NCBI RefSeq assembly: GCF_025993685.1
Contig: NZ_DAJPEN010000001.1
Span: forward strand, 2,914,001-2,978,000
Source of the DNA: Bacteroides mediterraneensis
GTDB taxonomy: Bacteria; Bacteroidota; Bacteroidia; Bacteroidales; Bacteroidaceae
DNA: 64,000 nt
Direction of reading: 5' to 3'
In this document: one piece after another, positions 7,927 through 16,693 of the stretch
How positions within the stretch are numbered: position 1 is the first letter of the stretch
How the letters are laid out: each line of letters opens with the position of its first letter
The notes under the pieces: model-generated
The model's input: the letters and a program-made list of their open reading frames with translations, nothing else
What the model was told of the DNA's origin: nothing
Database searches by the model: none
Made by a program: the position numbers and the translations under genes

Positions 7927-10194
7927 TTATTTGTCGTAAACTAAGGAAATATCGTCAATAGTTAACACACTGCCTACATACGCATCATCAAAAGACATTT
8001 CAGACAAGGCACTTCCATTCTGAATATAAAATGTCTGAGTTATCATCTGATATGGCATATTAGCTCCTGCATTTGTTGTAGAGCTAAATATCACATAAAT
8101 ATACTTACATTTTGAATATAATGTTTCTCCCACATAATCCAAATCCACTACAGCTTCCGTCCAATCTCCTTTCGCTTCCGAAGAGGTATAATCTTTCTGA
8201 ATAATTACATTCTTACCTTCGTCTAATAATTCAATATGCGCTTTCCACGTATCTGAAGTATATGGAGCATACTTGTACCAGAACTTCAAAGCAGTAGGAC
8301 GATTATAGAACGAAGCATCTTTTATACGCTCATACGTATCTTTACTACCATCAGCATCTCCAAATGCTCCACTGGTTCCCATCGTTACATTTGTGGTACC
8401 TGTAAACAATTCACCAGCCACCTTATTATAATCTTTAGCATCAACCCCAGTCGTATTTCCACGTCCATTAGCAGTACTTCTAATTTCAGCAGCTAAATTT
8501 CCAGAATGCGCATTTGGAATATACGAAACAGAATGGAAACCATTATAATGGGCCATTGTTGATATACCCAAAAATGATGAATTGTGTCTATGTCTTGTCG
8601 TAAACAGGTTACTTGTATCCCAATGACAATCTGTTTTTTCTTTCCAAGGATTAAAAGAATAGTAATCATTCTTATAATTATCATCCGTCCATTCTTCCAT
8701 TCCCGAATTCGGCAATTGCACCGGTGTTTCCAGCGTAGCTTCCGCCTCAGCAGAAGCAATCACCCCACGATACAGCGCACGCACTTTATATACTTTGTTC
8801 GAGATGTCTTCTGCGCGCTGTGTAAACTGCTGAATGCGCCCTTTGACAGCTTCACGGGTGGTACAATCAACCCAACCCGACCCGTCATAATACTGATAAA
8901 CCAGATTCTCTTTTATCGCTTCCGGATCACCGGCAGTTACATTTACTTCGTCTATGGTAAACTCTCTCGACCAGCAATTCCTTTCATCCACAGCAATACT
9001 GAACTCCGGCTTGTTGCATTTCAAGGTGTACACCCTGTTAACGGCCTCATCCTCACTAGCCCAGCGATTATTGGCTTCCACATCCACCGTAATGGTAGAA
9101 GAAACCGTATTTCCAGCGTCTGTCATCAACTGAGGAATCAAAGATGTAAAATCAAGACTTCCCTCTGTCGCACCGATTTCCGGCAAAGTAATGCCCAAAG
9201 CATCCTCCACAGCCGCCTTATCGTCTGCATTTGACAACAGATATTCCTTTTCAGTCAATCCTGCAAATTTTGCATCTGTAGAATTGAACTTCAGCTTCAT
9301 ATCCTGCAAAGGAGAAGACAACTTCAAATTAATAATCGCAGATTTCTTTTCTGTTTCCACAAAAGAAAGTACATTATTTTCGAAACCTTCCGACTCCAGT
9401 TTAGGCTTCGGCATGAACTCCATCGGCAAAGTTTCAGTCACAGAAACAGTGGATACCTCCATTTTTTCCACCGAAATACCGGCACCCGATGAGGTTGTTC
9501 CATCCGTTCCCAGCATGATTTTCACATGTGTTTTTGCAGGAATATTGGTAAAGGGTTTCAATTCAGGATTCTCTGGAACGACAGGCTCTGCAATATCATA
9601 CGACACTTCCTGACCTGTACCCAGCAAATGTCCGTGGAATACCAGTTTTACAGAAGAACCCGCCTGAAAATACGCACTCTTATCCGTGGCAGCCTCCAGT
9701 TCTACCGACTGGTCGCCGACAGAAACAGTCACCGCATAATCCTCATAGACTTTCTGCAGACTTTCCGTATTATAATTCACCGAAAGCAACGCATTTGCCA
9801 CGGCACATGGAATCGTAGCCGAAGTCATCTGCCCGGTTATTACTTGCTGATTGTCCAGTGTACCCATATAATAAGGCTCATCCAATGCGATGACAGGATT
9901 GTCTCCGTAAGTAGCCGTCAGATTGTATGTACCTTCTTTCACCAAGACCGATTCGGCACATTCTCCAGAATAGGCAACCTTACCAGTCGTAGCATCTGTC
10001 ACACGCAACTGAAACATGGAGGCCAACGGCTTTTCCAGTGCAGAAGGTGCCGTACGTGAATAAGCCTGGTCTGCTTCATCCGTCAAAGTAAGCTGGAAAC
10101 CCGTCTGAGCAGAAGAACGCAAATCGTCTTCCTCCTGACATCCTCCCAGCCATAAGGCCAACAACACTAATAAAAGACTACTAAACCACTTCAT
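7927..10194 (-). CDS. DUF4493-like lipoprotein with C-terminal PCMD-like domain
   Basis: 755 residues from ATG 10194. An upstream ATG (10218) would overlap the previous gene, but AAAGGAACA precedes the chosen start. The lipobox LGGC gives Cys19, followed by the acidic export signal QEEDD. Residues about 25-225 are DUF4493-like. Residues about 240-420 hold a module (YLLSNADDKAAVEDALG, then LDFTSLIPQLMTDAG) shared with the C-terminus of the gene at 14268. The last 250 residues (PNSGMEEWTDDNY to LTIDDISLVYDK) form a PCMD-like beta-sandwich, divergent from its neighbours and rich in Asn, Ser and Tyr. Predicted to be surface exposed. No enzymatic motif was recognised. Confidence 0.75.
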   Translation of the reverse strand: MKWFSSLLLVLLALWLGGCQEEDDLRSSAQTGFQLTLTDEADQAYSRTAPSALEKPLASMFQLRVTDATTGKVAYSGECAESVLVKEGTYNLTATYGDNPVIALDEPYYMGTLDNQQVITGQMTSATIPCAVANALLSVNYNTESLQKVYEDYAVTVSVGDQSVELEAATDKSAYFQAGSSVKLVFHGHLLGTGQEVSYDIAEPVVPENPELKPFTNIPAKTHVKIMLGTDGTTSSGAGISVEKMEVSTVSVTETLPMEFMPKPKLESEGFENNVLSFVETEKKSAIINLKLSSPLQDMKLKFNSTDAKFAGLTEKEYLLSNADDKAAVEDALGITLPEIGATEGSLDFTSLIPQLMTDAGNTVSSTITVDVEANNRWASEDEAVNRVYTLKCNKPEFSIAVDERNCWSREFTIDEVNVTAGDPEAIKENLVYQYYDGSGWVDCTTREAVKGRIQQFTQRAEDISNKVYKVRALYRGVIASAEAEATLETPVQLPNSGMEEWTDDNYKNDYYSFNPWKEKTDCHWDTSNLFTTRHRHNSSFLGISTMAHYNGFHSVSYIPNAHSGNLAAEIRSTANGRGNTTGVDAKDYNKVAGELFTGTTNVTMGTSGAFGDADGSKDTYERIKDASFYNRPTALKFWYKYAPYTSDTWKAHIELLDEGKNVIIQKDYTSSEAKGDWTEAVVDLDYVGETLYSKCKYIYVIFSSTTNAGANMPYQMITQTFYIQNGSALSEMSFDDAYVGSVLTIDDISLVYDK

Positions 10195-10210
10195 ATCTCT
10201 ATCTGTTCCT

Positions 10211-11830
10211 TTACTCATAACTTAATTCAAATTCATCTACCCATAATGTACTACCGTCACCTACTTGACCGATGACCTTCTTTCCATTTTCATCAAACTC
10301 ACCTCCATATTTGCTGGAAGTAGCCACAATTGTAATCTTCGCAGGCTTAGATATTGTATCCGTATAATTGATATCAAACTCAAACTTCTTGTATTCCGTC
10401 ACTGTCTCAGTACCCGTAAACTCTCCATAAGCGATTTCCTGACCAGCTGCATTCCACAATCGTAAGTAAATTTGACATTCATCATTCTTCAAGTTTCCCG
10501 GAACCGTCCCATTGTAAGTGATAGGCATAGACTTATACTTATAATATCCGCTTAACTTCGTAGGACGTGCACCCGAATACGGACGCCCAAAAGAAGGACT
10601 AGACTCGGGAGTCCCCATATTCGTTTTATAGGTACCGATAAAAAGATTACCGGCAGCAGCTCCTACCAAAAGGATATCACCATACGTATATAACTTGGCA
10701 GAAGTTCCACGATACGCATCACTGCCTGTCACGGGCACCGTACTCGATTCCTTATAAATGGTCACCCCTTCGTTTCCAGTCGCCCAGTATGCTTGCGCAT
10801 CATCCAAATTGTTGGCTACCGGATTCGGATACCAGGTTTTTCCATCCTGCGTCCATGTATCAAAATTCATATTCGGAATTGTCACGATAGTTTCGGTCTG
10901 GAAAGAAAGTGCTTCTCCCGCACCTCCATCCGCCAGCGCACGCACTTCATAATTTGTTCCGCTTTTCAGTCCGGTCAAAGTAGCCGAATAAGAACGAGTA
11001 CCAGTTGTCGTTATGGAAGCCGCATCCAAAGCAGTCCATTCGTCTTCTCCCTGCACACGATATTCTACCGCCAATTCGGTTCCGGCCCGGAAGCTGCCGC
11101 TGATATACGCCTTCGTGGCCCATGCATTCACGCTTTCTACCGAAGCAGGCACAGAAGACTTCTGCACATCCACCGTCCAGTCGCAAATGTAACGCCCGTT
11201 CCGATAGGCCTTAAACACACGAGGCCGTGTAAAATCGGTCACCGTTTCCGCAGCAGGTTCCAATACCGTCTTAGAACCTTCCAGATTCAATTTGTTGATT
11301 TTTATGTTTCTATAATCCGCATCCTCCGTCACATAAATAATCGCCACATGCGTCTCCAAATCCAGCAAAGGAGCCGTCCCCGATTGGTTTTCCACTTCAA
11401 TGGTACGCTCAATCTCCTGCTTTACCGTGATTTTCCACCAATAATCCTGATAAGTTTTCAGCAAGATACTTACCGGATTGGTAAAATTCACTGCCGTATT
11501 GGCATTGGCCGGCAACTCATCCAAAGAAGAAAAGCTGAAATCCGGAAAACCGGAAGGTCTGATACAAGCCGTCGAATCCGGATAAATCAATGCCTCCGCA
11601 TTAGCCACCAATTTTGTAATTGGCAAACTGTCTATAAAAGCATCTTCACCTATAGTCAGTTCAATCGTATGTGCCTGATTATTGAACACGGCTTCTCCCT
11701 GCATCCCCTCCACCTGGATTTCCTGAATCACTCCTTCAATATACGGATAAGGGATGTCATTCTCAATACAAGAAGACAAGTTCAGTAACAAGAAAGATAT
11801 AAAGCTATACTTCAAAGCTTTTACAAGCAT
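10211..11830 (-). CDS. PCMD-domain surface lipoprotein with fibronectin-III-like module
   Basis: 539 residues; lipobox LSSC with Cys21, then IENDI. Residues about 30-225 hold two beta domains of the kind that precede PCMD in Bacteroides lipoproteins (each ending in segments such as WWKITVKQ and ICDWTVDVQ). Residues about 228-312 look fibronectin-III-like (TKAYISGSFRAGTELAVEYR, LKSGTNYEVRALA). Residues 315-539 are a clear PCMD domain: IPNMNFDTW, YWATGNEG, AAGNLFIGTYKTN, FGRPYSGARPTKLSGYYKY, WVDEFELSYE. This FN3-PCMD block is closely related to that of 12579-14252, indicating duplication. PCMD is annotated as a putative carbohydrate metabolism domain without a proven reaction. Confidence 0.82.
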   Translation of the reverse strand: MLVKALKYSFISFLLLNLSSCIENDIPYPYIEGVIQEIQVEGMQGEAVFNNQAHTIELTIGEDAFIDSLPITKLVANAEALIYPDSTACIRPSGFPDFSFSSLDELPANANTAVNFTNPVSILLKTYQDYWWKITVKQEIERTIEVENQSGTAPLLDLETHVAIIYVTEDADYRNIKINKLNLEGSKTVLEPAAETVTDFTRPRVFKAYRNGRYICDWTVDVQKSSVPASVESVNAWATKAYISGSFRAGTELAVEYRVQGEDEWTALDAASITTTGTRSYSATLTGLKSGTNYEVRALADGGAGEALSFQTETIVTIPNMNFDTWTQDGKTWYPNPVANNLDDAQAYWATGNEGVTIYKESSTVPVTGSDAYRGTSAKLYTYGDILLVGAAAGNLFIGTYKTNMGTPESSPSFGRPYSGARPTKLSGYYKYKSMPITYNGTVPGNLKNDECQIYLRLWNAAGQEIAYGEFTGTETVTEYKKFEFDINYTDTISKPAKITIVATSSKYGGEFDENGKKVIGQVGDGSTLWVDEFELSYE

Positions 11831-11841
11831 AATCTGTCAAT

Positions 11842-12570
11842 TTAAAAATAGGTACAAATTCCGATGTTAATCGAAAATATATTAATTTTAAAGTCCGCCG
11901 AACTCTGGCGATAGGAACCATGCTCCACCTGATTTGTAGTCTGTTCCGCCCATTTGAATTTCAGTCCCACCACATTGATGGAAACTTCCACCGCCATGTT
12001 GTTGGTCACAAAAGCCGTCAAACCTGGAGCCGCACCAATCTGCAGGCTGTGCGTTGTCTGGTAAGTACCGGTCGCTTTCTCGTCTGAACCCGACAAAGTC
12101 TTTCCTTCCCCATAGCCATAAGTCAGCCGCAGTTCATTAAAGAATCCGAACACCTTGCTGTTTCCCAGTCCCATATACGTCCGCAAGAAACCGGAAGCCG
12201 TATATTCATGTTCCAGATACTTATAGTCACTGATGTCAAACGACAAGTCATCCCCCAAATCCAGATTTATACTTCCCAAATCGGCATAAGTACGATTATA
12301 ATTCAGACGAAGGCCAGCCGCCATATTATCCCGAAAAAAATAGCCCGCATACGGACTCACTTTAAAGGTATATCCCTCTCCGTTTATATCGTCCAATATA
12401 AGAAACTTATAGTTATCTCCCGTCAATTCCATATAGGAGAAAGTCACACCTCCCATCCAGGAACCTTTGGGTACAAAAAGAGAAGGCTTTATATTACGAT
12501 CATAACTTTTTCGTGCGTACACCGAAGTGACGCACAAAAAAGTTAAAAATAGAATCAAATATTTCTTCAT
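11842..12570 (-). CDS. Small outer-membrane beta-barrel protein
   Basis: 242 residues with a signal peptide ending near TSVYA-RKS. It consists of alternating aromatic/hydrophobic strands (GWMGGVTFSYMEL-type segments, KVSPYAGYFFRDNMAAGLRLNYN, FNELRLTYGYGEGK, LQIGAAPGLTAFVTNNMAVEVSI) and ends in ...GICTYF, a C-terminal aromatic as in BAM-targeted barrels. I read about 8-10 strands, like OmpX/OmpW-sized barrels. It lies between lipoprotein genes with gaps of 8-11 bp, so it is co-expressed with them and may anchor or translocate them. No pore substrate can be assigned. Confidence 0.8.
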   Translation of the reverse strand: MKKYLILFLTFLCVTSVYARKSYDRNIKPSLFVPKGSWMGGVTFSYMELTGDNYKFLILDDINGEGYTFKVSPYAGYFFRDNMAAGLRLNYNRTYADLGSINLDLGDDLSFDISDYKYLEHEYTASGFLRTYMGLGNSKVFGFFNELRLTYGYGEGKTLSGSDEKATGTYQTTHSLQIGAAPGLTAFVTNNMAVEVSINVVGLKFKWAEQTTNQVEHGSYRQSSADFKINIFSINIGICTYF

Positions 12571-12578
12571 GAAAAATA

Positions 12579-14252
12579 TTAATAGTATGACAATTCAAAA
12601 TCATCTACCCAAAGGGTACTGCCAATCGCCAGCTGTCCAATTACATTGATTCCGCTAAAGTATCCACCGTAACGACTGGAAGTTGCCACGATAGTTATCT
12701 TATCCGGACGCTTATTAGTTACTGTGTATTCAACCGGTATTTCAAAACGAGTATATTCAGAAACTGTCTGATTAGTAATAAAATGTCCTTCACCAATCGT
12801 TTCATCTCCTGACCATAATTGAATATATATATCACATTCATCCGAAGTCAAAGTACGGTCAGCAGGCACACTTCCACTAGACATCGTAGCTCCTGGCTGA
12901 TACTTAAAGTATCCAGACAATTTCGTAGGACGAGCACCAGCATAAGGTCTACCAAATGTTACACTTGATGCAGGATCTGAAGTATTGGTTTCATAACTTC
13001 CAATGAAAATATTTCCCGCAGCTTTTACATTAAAAATTAACACTTTAACTTCAACCGTTTCCAATCGAGCGGCCAATCCTGTGTGAGAATCTGAAACTCC
13101 CGTACTATTTGAATTACCACCAATGGTAACTCCTTTATTACCTGTGGCCCAATAACTGTTCAAAGCATCTGTATTTGGGAACCAATTTTTACCCTCCTGC
13201 GACCAATCTTCAAAGCCTAAATTAGGTATTGCTTCAAAAGCTTCTGTAGTAAAGCTACGAGTCTCACCCGTCTTATCTCCACACAAAATATAATATTCAT
13301 ATTCTGTATTGAAATCCAATGGAGATACTTTGGCTGAATAATTCTTTGTACCTTCTTCCTGAACAGCCTCTACCGTAATCCATTCCGAATCAGCTTTCTT
13401 TTTATAACGGAACTGTACCGGTGAAGTGATTTCTTCCAAATTACAAGCACCTGACAAATAAGCGAACTGGCCCCATACTTTAGATACATCCGATTTTATA
13501 TCATCCGTTTTCAAATCCGGATTATCCTGCTTCGTGGGCACTTTTACTGTGACATCATATTGATGAATGGTCTGATCGACTGTAATATCAAATGAAGCAT
13601 TACCTTCTTCTGTAATGTCCAGGTTCACCTTATAATAATAAGCAGCTTCTGCGTTATCGGTTATTTCCTGAGAGAAAACTTTTCCACTTCCAAAATCAAC
13701 CTTCAAAGTCAAAGCCTGTCCGGATTTCACGTATGCCGCACGAGTCTCGTCTTTTGCAAAAGAAATGCTCAATGCATCAGCCCCTTCAATGGAGCAAGCA
13801 TAATCTGTAAATACATTCTTAAAGCTTTCTGAATAACTGACAGACACCATAGACTGAGCCAATTTGCAGGTCACTTCCACAGCTTTTGCCTTATTTGCTT
13901 CAATGGCCACTTCAGTCTGTCCTTCGTAATAAGGAGCTGCATCAAAACCTTGTGCCTCTTTATCTTTATCAGCCGAATAAGCTTTAATAGTATAAGTTGC
14001 CACAGGCAACAGCACATCATTTAATTCTTTCCAATCATCCGCATGTTTTACGACCGATGCCGATTCATCTAAGACGTCCACGGCAATTGCTTCCGAACTT
14101 GTCACATCGGCACGAGTTGTCACACTCTTATTCACATCAACGGAAGATAACTGAAGATAGCCATATCCTTGGGCTTCTTCTATTTCTGACTGACAGGAAG
14201 AAACCAAACCCATCCCCAGAAACAATCCAATCATTATATTTGTTAATCTCAT
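12579..14252 (-). CDS. DUF4493 - FN3 - PCMD surface lipoprotein
   Basis: 557 residues; lipobox VSSC, Cys20, acidic tail QSEIEE. Residues about 25-235 form a DUF4493 region (GYLQLSSVDVNKSVTTRA, PVATYTIKAYSADKDKEA, PYYEGQTEVAIEANKAKAV). Residues about 250-335 are fibronectin-III-like (GQFAYLSGACNLEEI, FNTEYEYYILCGD). Residues 338-557 are PCMD (IPNLGFEDW, YWATGNKG, AAGNIFIGSYETN, FGRPYAGARPTKLSGYFKY, WVDDFELSYY). It combines the two domain types that are separate in most neighbours. Its FN3-PCMD half is a paralogue of the gene at 10211. Surface display is inferred from the signal. Confidence 0.85.
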   Translation of the reverse strand: MRLTNIMIGLFLGMGLVSSCQSEIEEAQGYGYLQLSSVDVNKSVTTRADVTSSEAIAVDVLDESASVVKHADDWKELNDVLLPVATYTIKAYSADKDKEAQGFDAAPYYEGQTEVAIEANKAKAVEVTCKLAQSMVSVSYSESFKNVFTDYACSIEGADALSISFAKDETRAAYVKSGQALTLKVDFGSGKVFSQEITDNAEAAYYYKVNLDITEEGNASFDITVDQTIHQYDVTVKVPTKQDNPDLKTDDIKSDVSKVWGQFAYLSGACNLEEITSPVQFRYKKKADSEWITVEAVQEEGTKNYSAKVSPLDFNTEYEYYILCGDKTGETRSFTTEAFEAIPNLGFEDWSQEGKNWFPNTDALNSYWATGNKGVTIGGNSNSTGVSDSHTGLAARLETVEVKVLIFNVKAAGNIFIGSYETNTSDPASSVTFGRPYAGARPTKLSGYFKYQPGATMSSGSVPADRTLTSDECDIYIQLWSGDETIGEGHFITNQTVSEYTRFEIPVEYTVTNKRPDKITIVATSSRYGGYFSGINVIGQLAIGSTLWVDDFELSYY

Positions 14253-14267
14253 AACTTTTTACTCCCC

Positions 14268-15593
14268 TTATTTTGGATTTACAACAACTGTAATATCGCC
14301 GTCTTTTGTATTTACTCCATCATAAACTGATAAGTTAAACGTACTATTTCCAGAACTTACGACCTGTGGAATCAAGACTAATAAGCCTCCCAGCTTAAAT
14401 GTAAAGTCAGTACATGTACCTGCATGCAACTGGGTATATTCCTCGTCTGTAACAAGACCTAACCCTACAATCGTAGTTTTAAGGTCATCATCCATATTAC
14501 AGATATCAAATGTTTCTGGTAATTGTACCATTCCTAAAAGTGCAGCGATTTCTCCGGAAATAGTCACATTCAAATTTTTGATTCCATTGGGAGCCAAGAT
14601 ACGCACATCCTGCAAGCCTGCAATATCAGAGTCTCCGTATGTACAAGTATAAGTGGCAGGTAATCCTTCAAAAGTAATGGACTCTTCTGGTGTTGGCGTA
14701 GGAGTAGGATCTCCCGGCTCATAAATGATATTCCCTACCGGAATTTCGATGGTTTCTCCCACTTCTGTGAAGGTCAGATCCACAGTCAAGCCAATAGAAA
14801 GATAAGAATCTGTAGAACCTTCGTCTGTCAGATTAATCAAGAAAGAGTCACCGTCTGCCAGGTCTGCAATACCTCCTTCTGCGTCTTCAGGTTTCTGTAC
14901 GGTGGCATTCAGTTCAATAAAGTTACCTTCCATAGAAGTAGCTTTAACTGAAACCGTCAAATGATTTTGCTGTTCAGGAGTCTGAAAATAATACTTTTTA
15001 CCCAAGTTTTCTTTATCAAATACTTGAGTAGCTCCATCTCCATTATCTACCGTAATCGCATAATCATCCTGGAAAGATTCTGTAAATGCACTTGTCACAC
15101 CCAATTGAATTTCCACACATGAAAGTTTACAAGACAGATTCACATTGGTAGAAACTCCTTTTTTCACAGAGAAAGTTTGTTCTCCCTTGAAATACGGGCG
15201 TTCTGAAACCGTCACATTTTCACCCTCGTAATTATAAGCCTTCACTGAATAATTACCTTCAGCCAATGGAATTACCACCTTGCCTTCTTCATTCTTCAAT
15301 TCGCTGACAAGCGCTTTTTCCACTTCTTCCTGTGTTTCTGTATTGGTAACGACCAGCGTATAACCATCTACATTTACATCTTCCTCGTTGAAATTGCCAG
15401 TAGTTGTACCGCCATCTACAATTTCAGTGGCACGACTCATTTCGACCCCATTATAAACTGAAGACAAACTAAGCTCCAGCGTACCGGCATTCTCGCCTAA
15501 TTCATTCTTGCCTAAGATTTCATCACGCATCTCACAAGATGAAAATCCTAACATAAGGCCCAAAAGCCAAATTAAACCTTTATATCTTTTCAT
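14268..15593 (-). CDS. DUF4493-type lipoprotein with Pro-Thr linker and extra C-terminal module
   Basis: 441 residues; lipobox FSSC, Cys20, then EMRDE. The N-terminal 270 residues follow the DUF4493 pattern (TLELSLSSVYNGVEMSRATE, LAEGNYSVKAYNYEGENV, PYFKGEQTFSVKKGVSTNVNL). A linker of repeated Pro-Thr (PGDPTPTPTPEE, about residues 297-308) leads to a C-terminal beta module (FDICNMDDDLKTTIVGLGL, DFTFKLGGLLVLIPQ). That module recurs inside the protein at 7927-10194. There is no PCMD domain. Gaps of 15 and 12 bp to its neighbours place it in the same operon. Confidence 0.78.
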   Translation of the reverse strand: MKRYKGLIWLLGLMLGFSSCEMRDEILGKNELGENAGTLELSLSSVYNGVEMSRATEIVDGGTTTGNFNEEDVNVDGYTLVVTNTETQEEVEKALVSELKNEEGKVVIPLAEGNYSVKAYNYEGENVTVSERPYFKGEQTFSVKKGVSTNVNLSCKLSCVEIQLGVTSAFTESFQDDYAITVDNGDGATQVFDKENLGKKYYFQTPEQQNHLTVSVKATSMEGNFIELNATVQKPEDAEGGIADLADGDSFLINLTDEGSTDSYLSIGLTVDLTFTEVGETIEIPVGNIIYEPGDPTPTPTPEESITFEGLPATYTCTYGDSDIAGLQDVRILAPNGIKNLNVTISGEIAALLGMVQLPETFDICNMDDDLKTTIVGLGLVTDEEYTQLHAGTCTDFTFKLGGLLVLIPQVVSSGNSTFNLSVYDGVNTKDGDITVVVNPK

Positions 15594-15605
15594 ATCTTTC
15601 GTCTT

Positions 15606-16427
15606 TTATTTTGAACTTGGAATATATTCGCCCGGGATAACCACTGTCACTTCTTGTTCTGTCACACCGTCATCTACCGTTACAGTCAGTCCAAACTTAC
15701 CTCCTGCAATATCCGTACTATTCGGTTTAATAGTCAAAGTATAAGAATAACACGGCTGCAAATTTATCTCTTTCATATCCTCAAAGCCTTCCACTGTTAC
15801 AGGAGAACCACTTTTATCTGTCAAGGCAAACGACAAAGTAGCTTTCACACCTTCGTCGCCGGTCTTCAGATACAGTTCCTGTCCCTCGTTTGACTTGTTC
15901 ATCGTCCATGCCTCGTCCATGTAGTCAGTCTTGACAGAAACGGTGCAATCGCCAAAATAATCTTCAAAGGTATCGCTGTCATCGTTACCTTTGTAAACCA
16001 GCTTCATTTTTGCATTTGCAGGCTTACAAGTCACATTCACTGTTTTTCTATCCCCCTGAGCCACAGTAAATGTCTGGCTGCCTTTCACATAGAGTTTATC
16101 GTAACCAGCCGGCACGTCTTCCCCATAATAAGCAGTCAATGTGTAAGGAACCCCAAAGTCAACTTTCTGGTCTACTTCCAACTCCCCATAAAGTTTGTCT
16201 GTATAAACAGCTTCTTCACCTTTATACAGAGACACCTTGTAATTTTGTACATTCTGATAAGCGCTCTCATCTATTGAGCGGCTCTTGTAAGACAGGTTTG
16301 TTGACAAATCAATCATCACACTGCCTTGTCCAGAAATACTCTCCTGTTCTTTTTCACTGCTGCAACTTCCCAAGAAAAGAAGTATCGTCAATGAAAAAAA
16401 CGCCTTTAAATAGTTTCTCATCTTCAT
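15606..16427 (-). CDS. DUF4493-type surface lipoprotein, first gene of the seven-gene operon
   Basis: 273 residues from ATG 16427. A second ATG at 16421 is equally possible, and the longer frame to 16463 runs into the promoter. Lipobox LGSC gives Cys22 and is followed by SSEKEQE. Typical DUF4493 segments: GSVMIDLSTNLSYKSRS, YKVSLYKGEEAVYTDKLYGEL, YTLTAYYGEDVPAGYDKLYVKGSQTFTVAQGDRKTVNV, ending GLTVTVDDGVTEQEVTVVIP. It resembles the N-terminal half of 14268. It is transcribed from the promoter at 16461-16491. Confidence 0.82.
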   Translation of the reverse strand: MKMRNYLKAFFSLTILLFLGSCSSEKEQESISGQGSVMIDLSTNLSYKSRSIDESAYQNVQNYKVSLYKGEEAVYTDKLYGELEVDQKVDFGVPYTLTAYYGEDVPAGYDKLYVKGSQTFTVAQGDRKTVNVTCKPANAKMKLVYKGNDDSDTFEDYFGDCTVSVKTDYMDEAWTMNKSNEGQELYLKTGDEGVKATLSFALTDKSGSPVTVEGFEDMKEINLQPCYSYTLTIKPNSTDIAGGKFGLTVTVDDGVTEQEVTVVIPGEYIPSSK

Positions 16428-16460
16428 TTGATAATAAAATTTTGTCTTTTTTTCAGTGTG

Positions 16461-16491
16461 CAAAGTAACACCAATTCCAAAATCCTCACAA
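16461..16491 (-). promoter_or_regulatory. Promoter of the seven-gene lipoprotein operon
   Basis: On the minus strand: -33 TTG (16491-16489) in GACCTTG, 20 bp spacer, -7 TTACTTTG (16468-16461). The leader to the start codon is about 30 nt. The same layout recurs at 20288-20318. Confidence 0.7.
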
Positions 16492-16620
16492 GGTCTTTTT
16501 TTTTTATTTTTGGCTGATTTTTAATAATACATTAGAAATAATCATCCCTTTTATCTGATAATTAGTATAAAAAACCATTTTATAAAGTAATTCAATGGTC
16601 TATTTTTAAAATTCCATCGA
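16492..16620. promoter_or_regulatory. Shared upstream elements, copy I (boxes A and C)
   Basis: Box A: GGTC at 16492-16495, then 10 nt, then ATTTTTGGCTGATTTTT. Box C: TGGTCTATTTTTAAAAT at 16596-16612. Both have counterparts in the 20.3-20.4 kb intergenic region with near-identical sequence. They lie between the divergent promoters and are candidate binding sites for a common regulator. Confidence 0.55.
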
Positions 16621-16651
16621 ACCCCACTGGAGCATCCTATGAAAAAATTTA

Positions 16652-16659
16652 TACCTTTG
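16652..16659 (+). promoter_or_regulatory. -7 box for the PCMD lipoprotein/barrel operon
   Basis: TACCTTTG matches the Bacteroides -7 consensus and lies 34 bp before the start at 16694. The -33 region (about 16628-16630, TGG) is weak, which suggests activator dependence. Confidence 0.5.
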
Positions 16660-16693
16660 CAAATACAATACTAAACTGAAAACTATCAACCAA

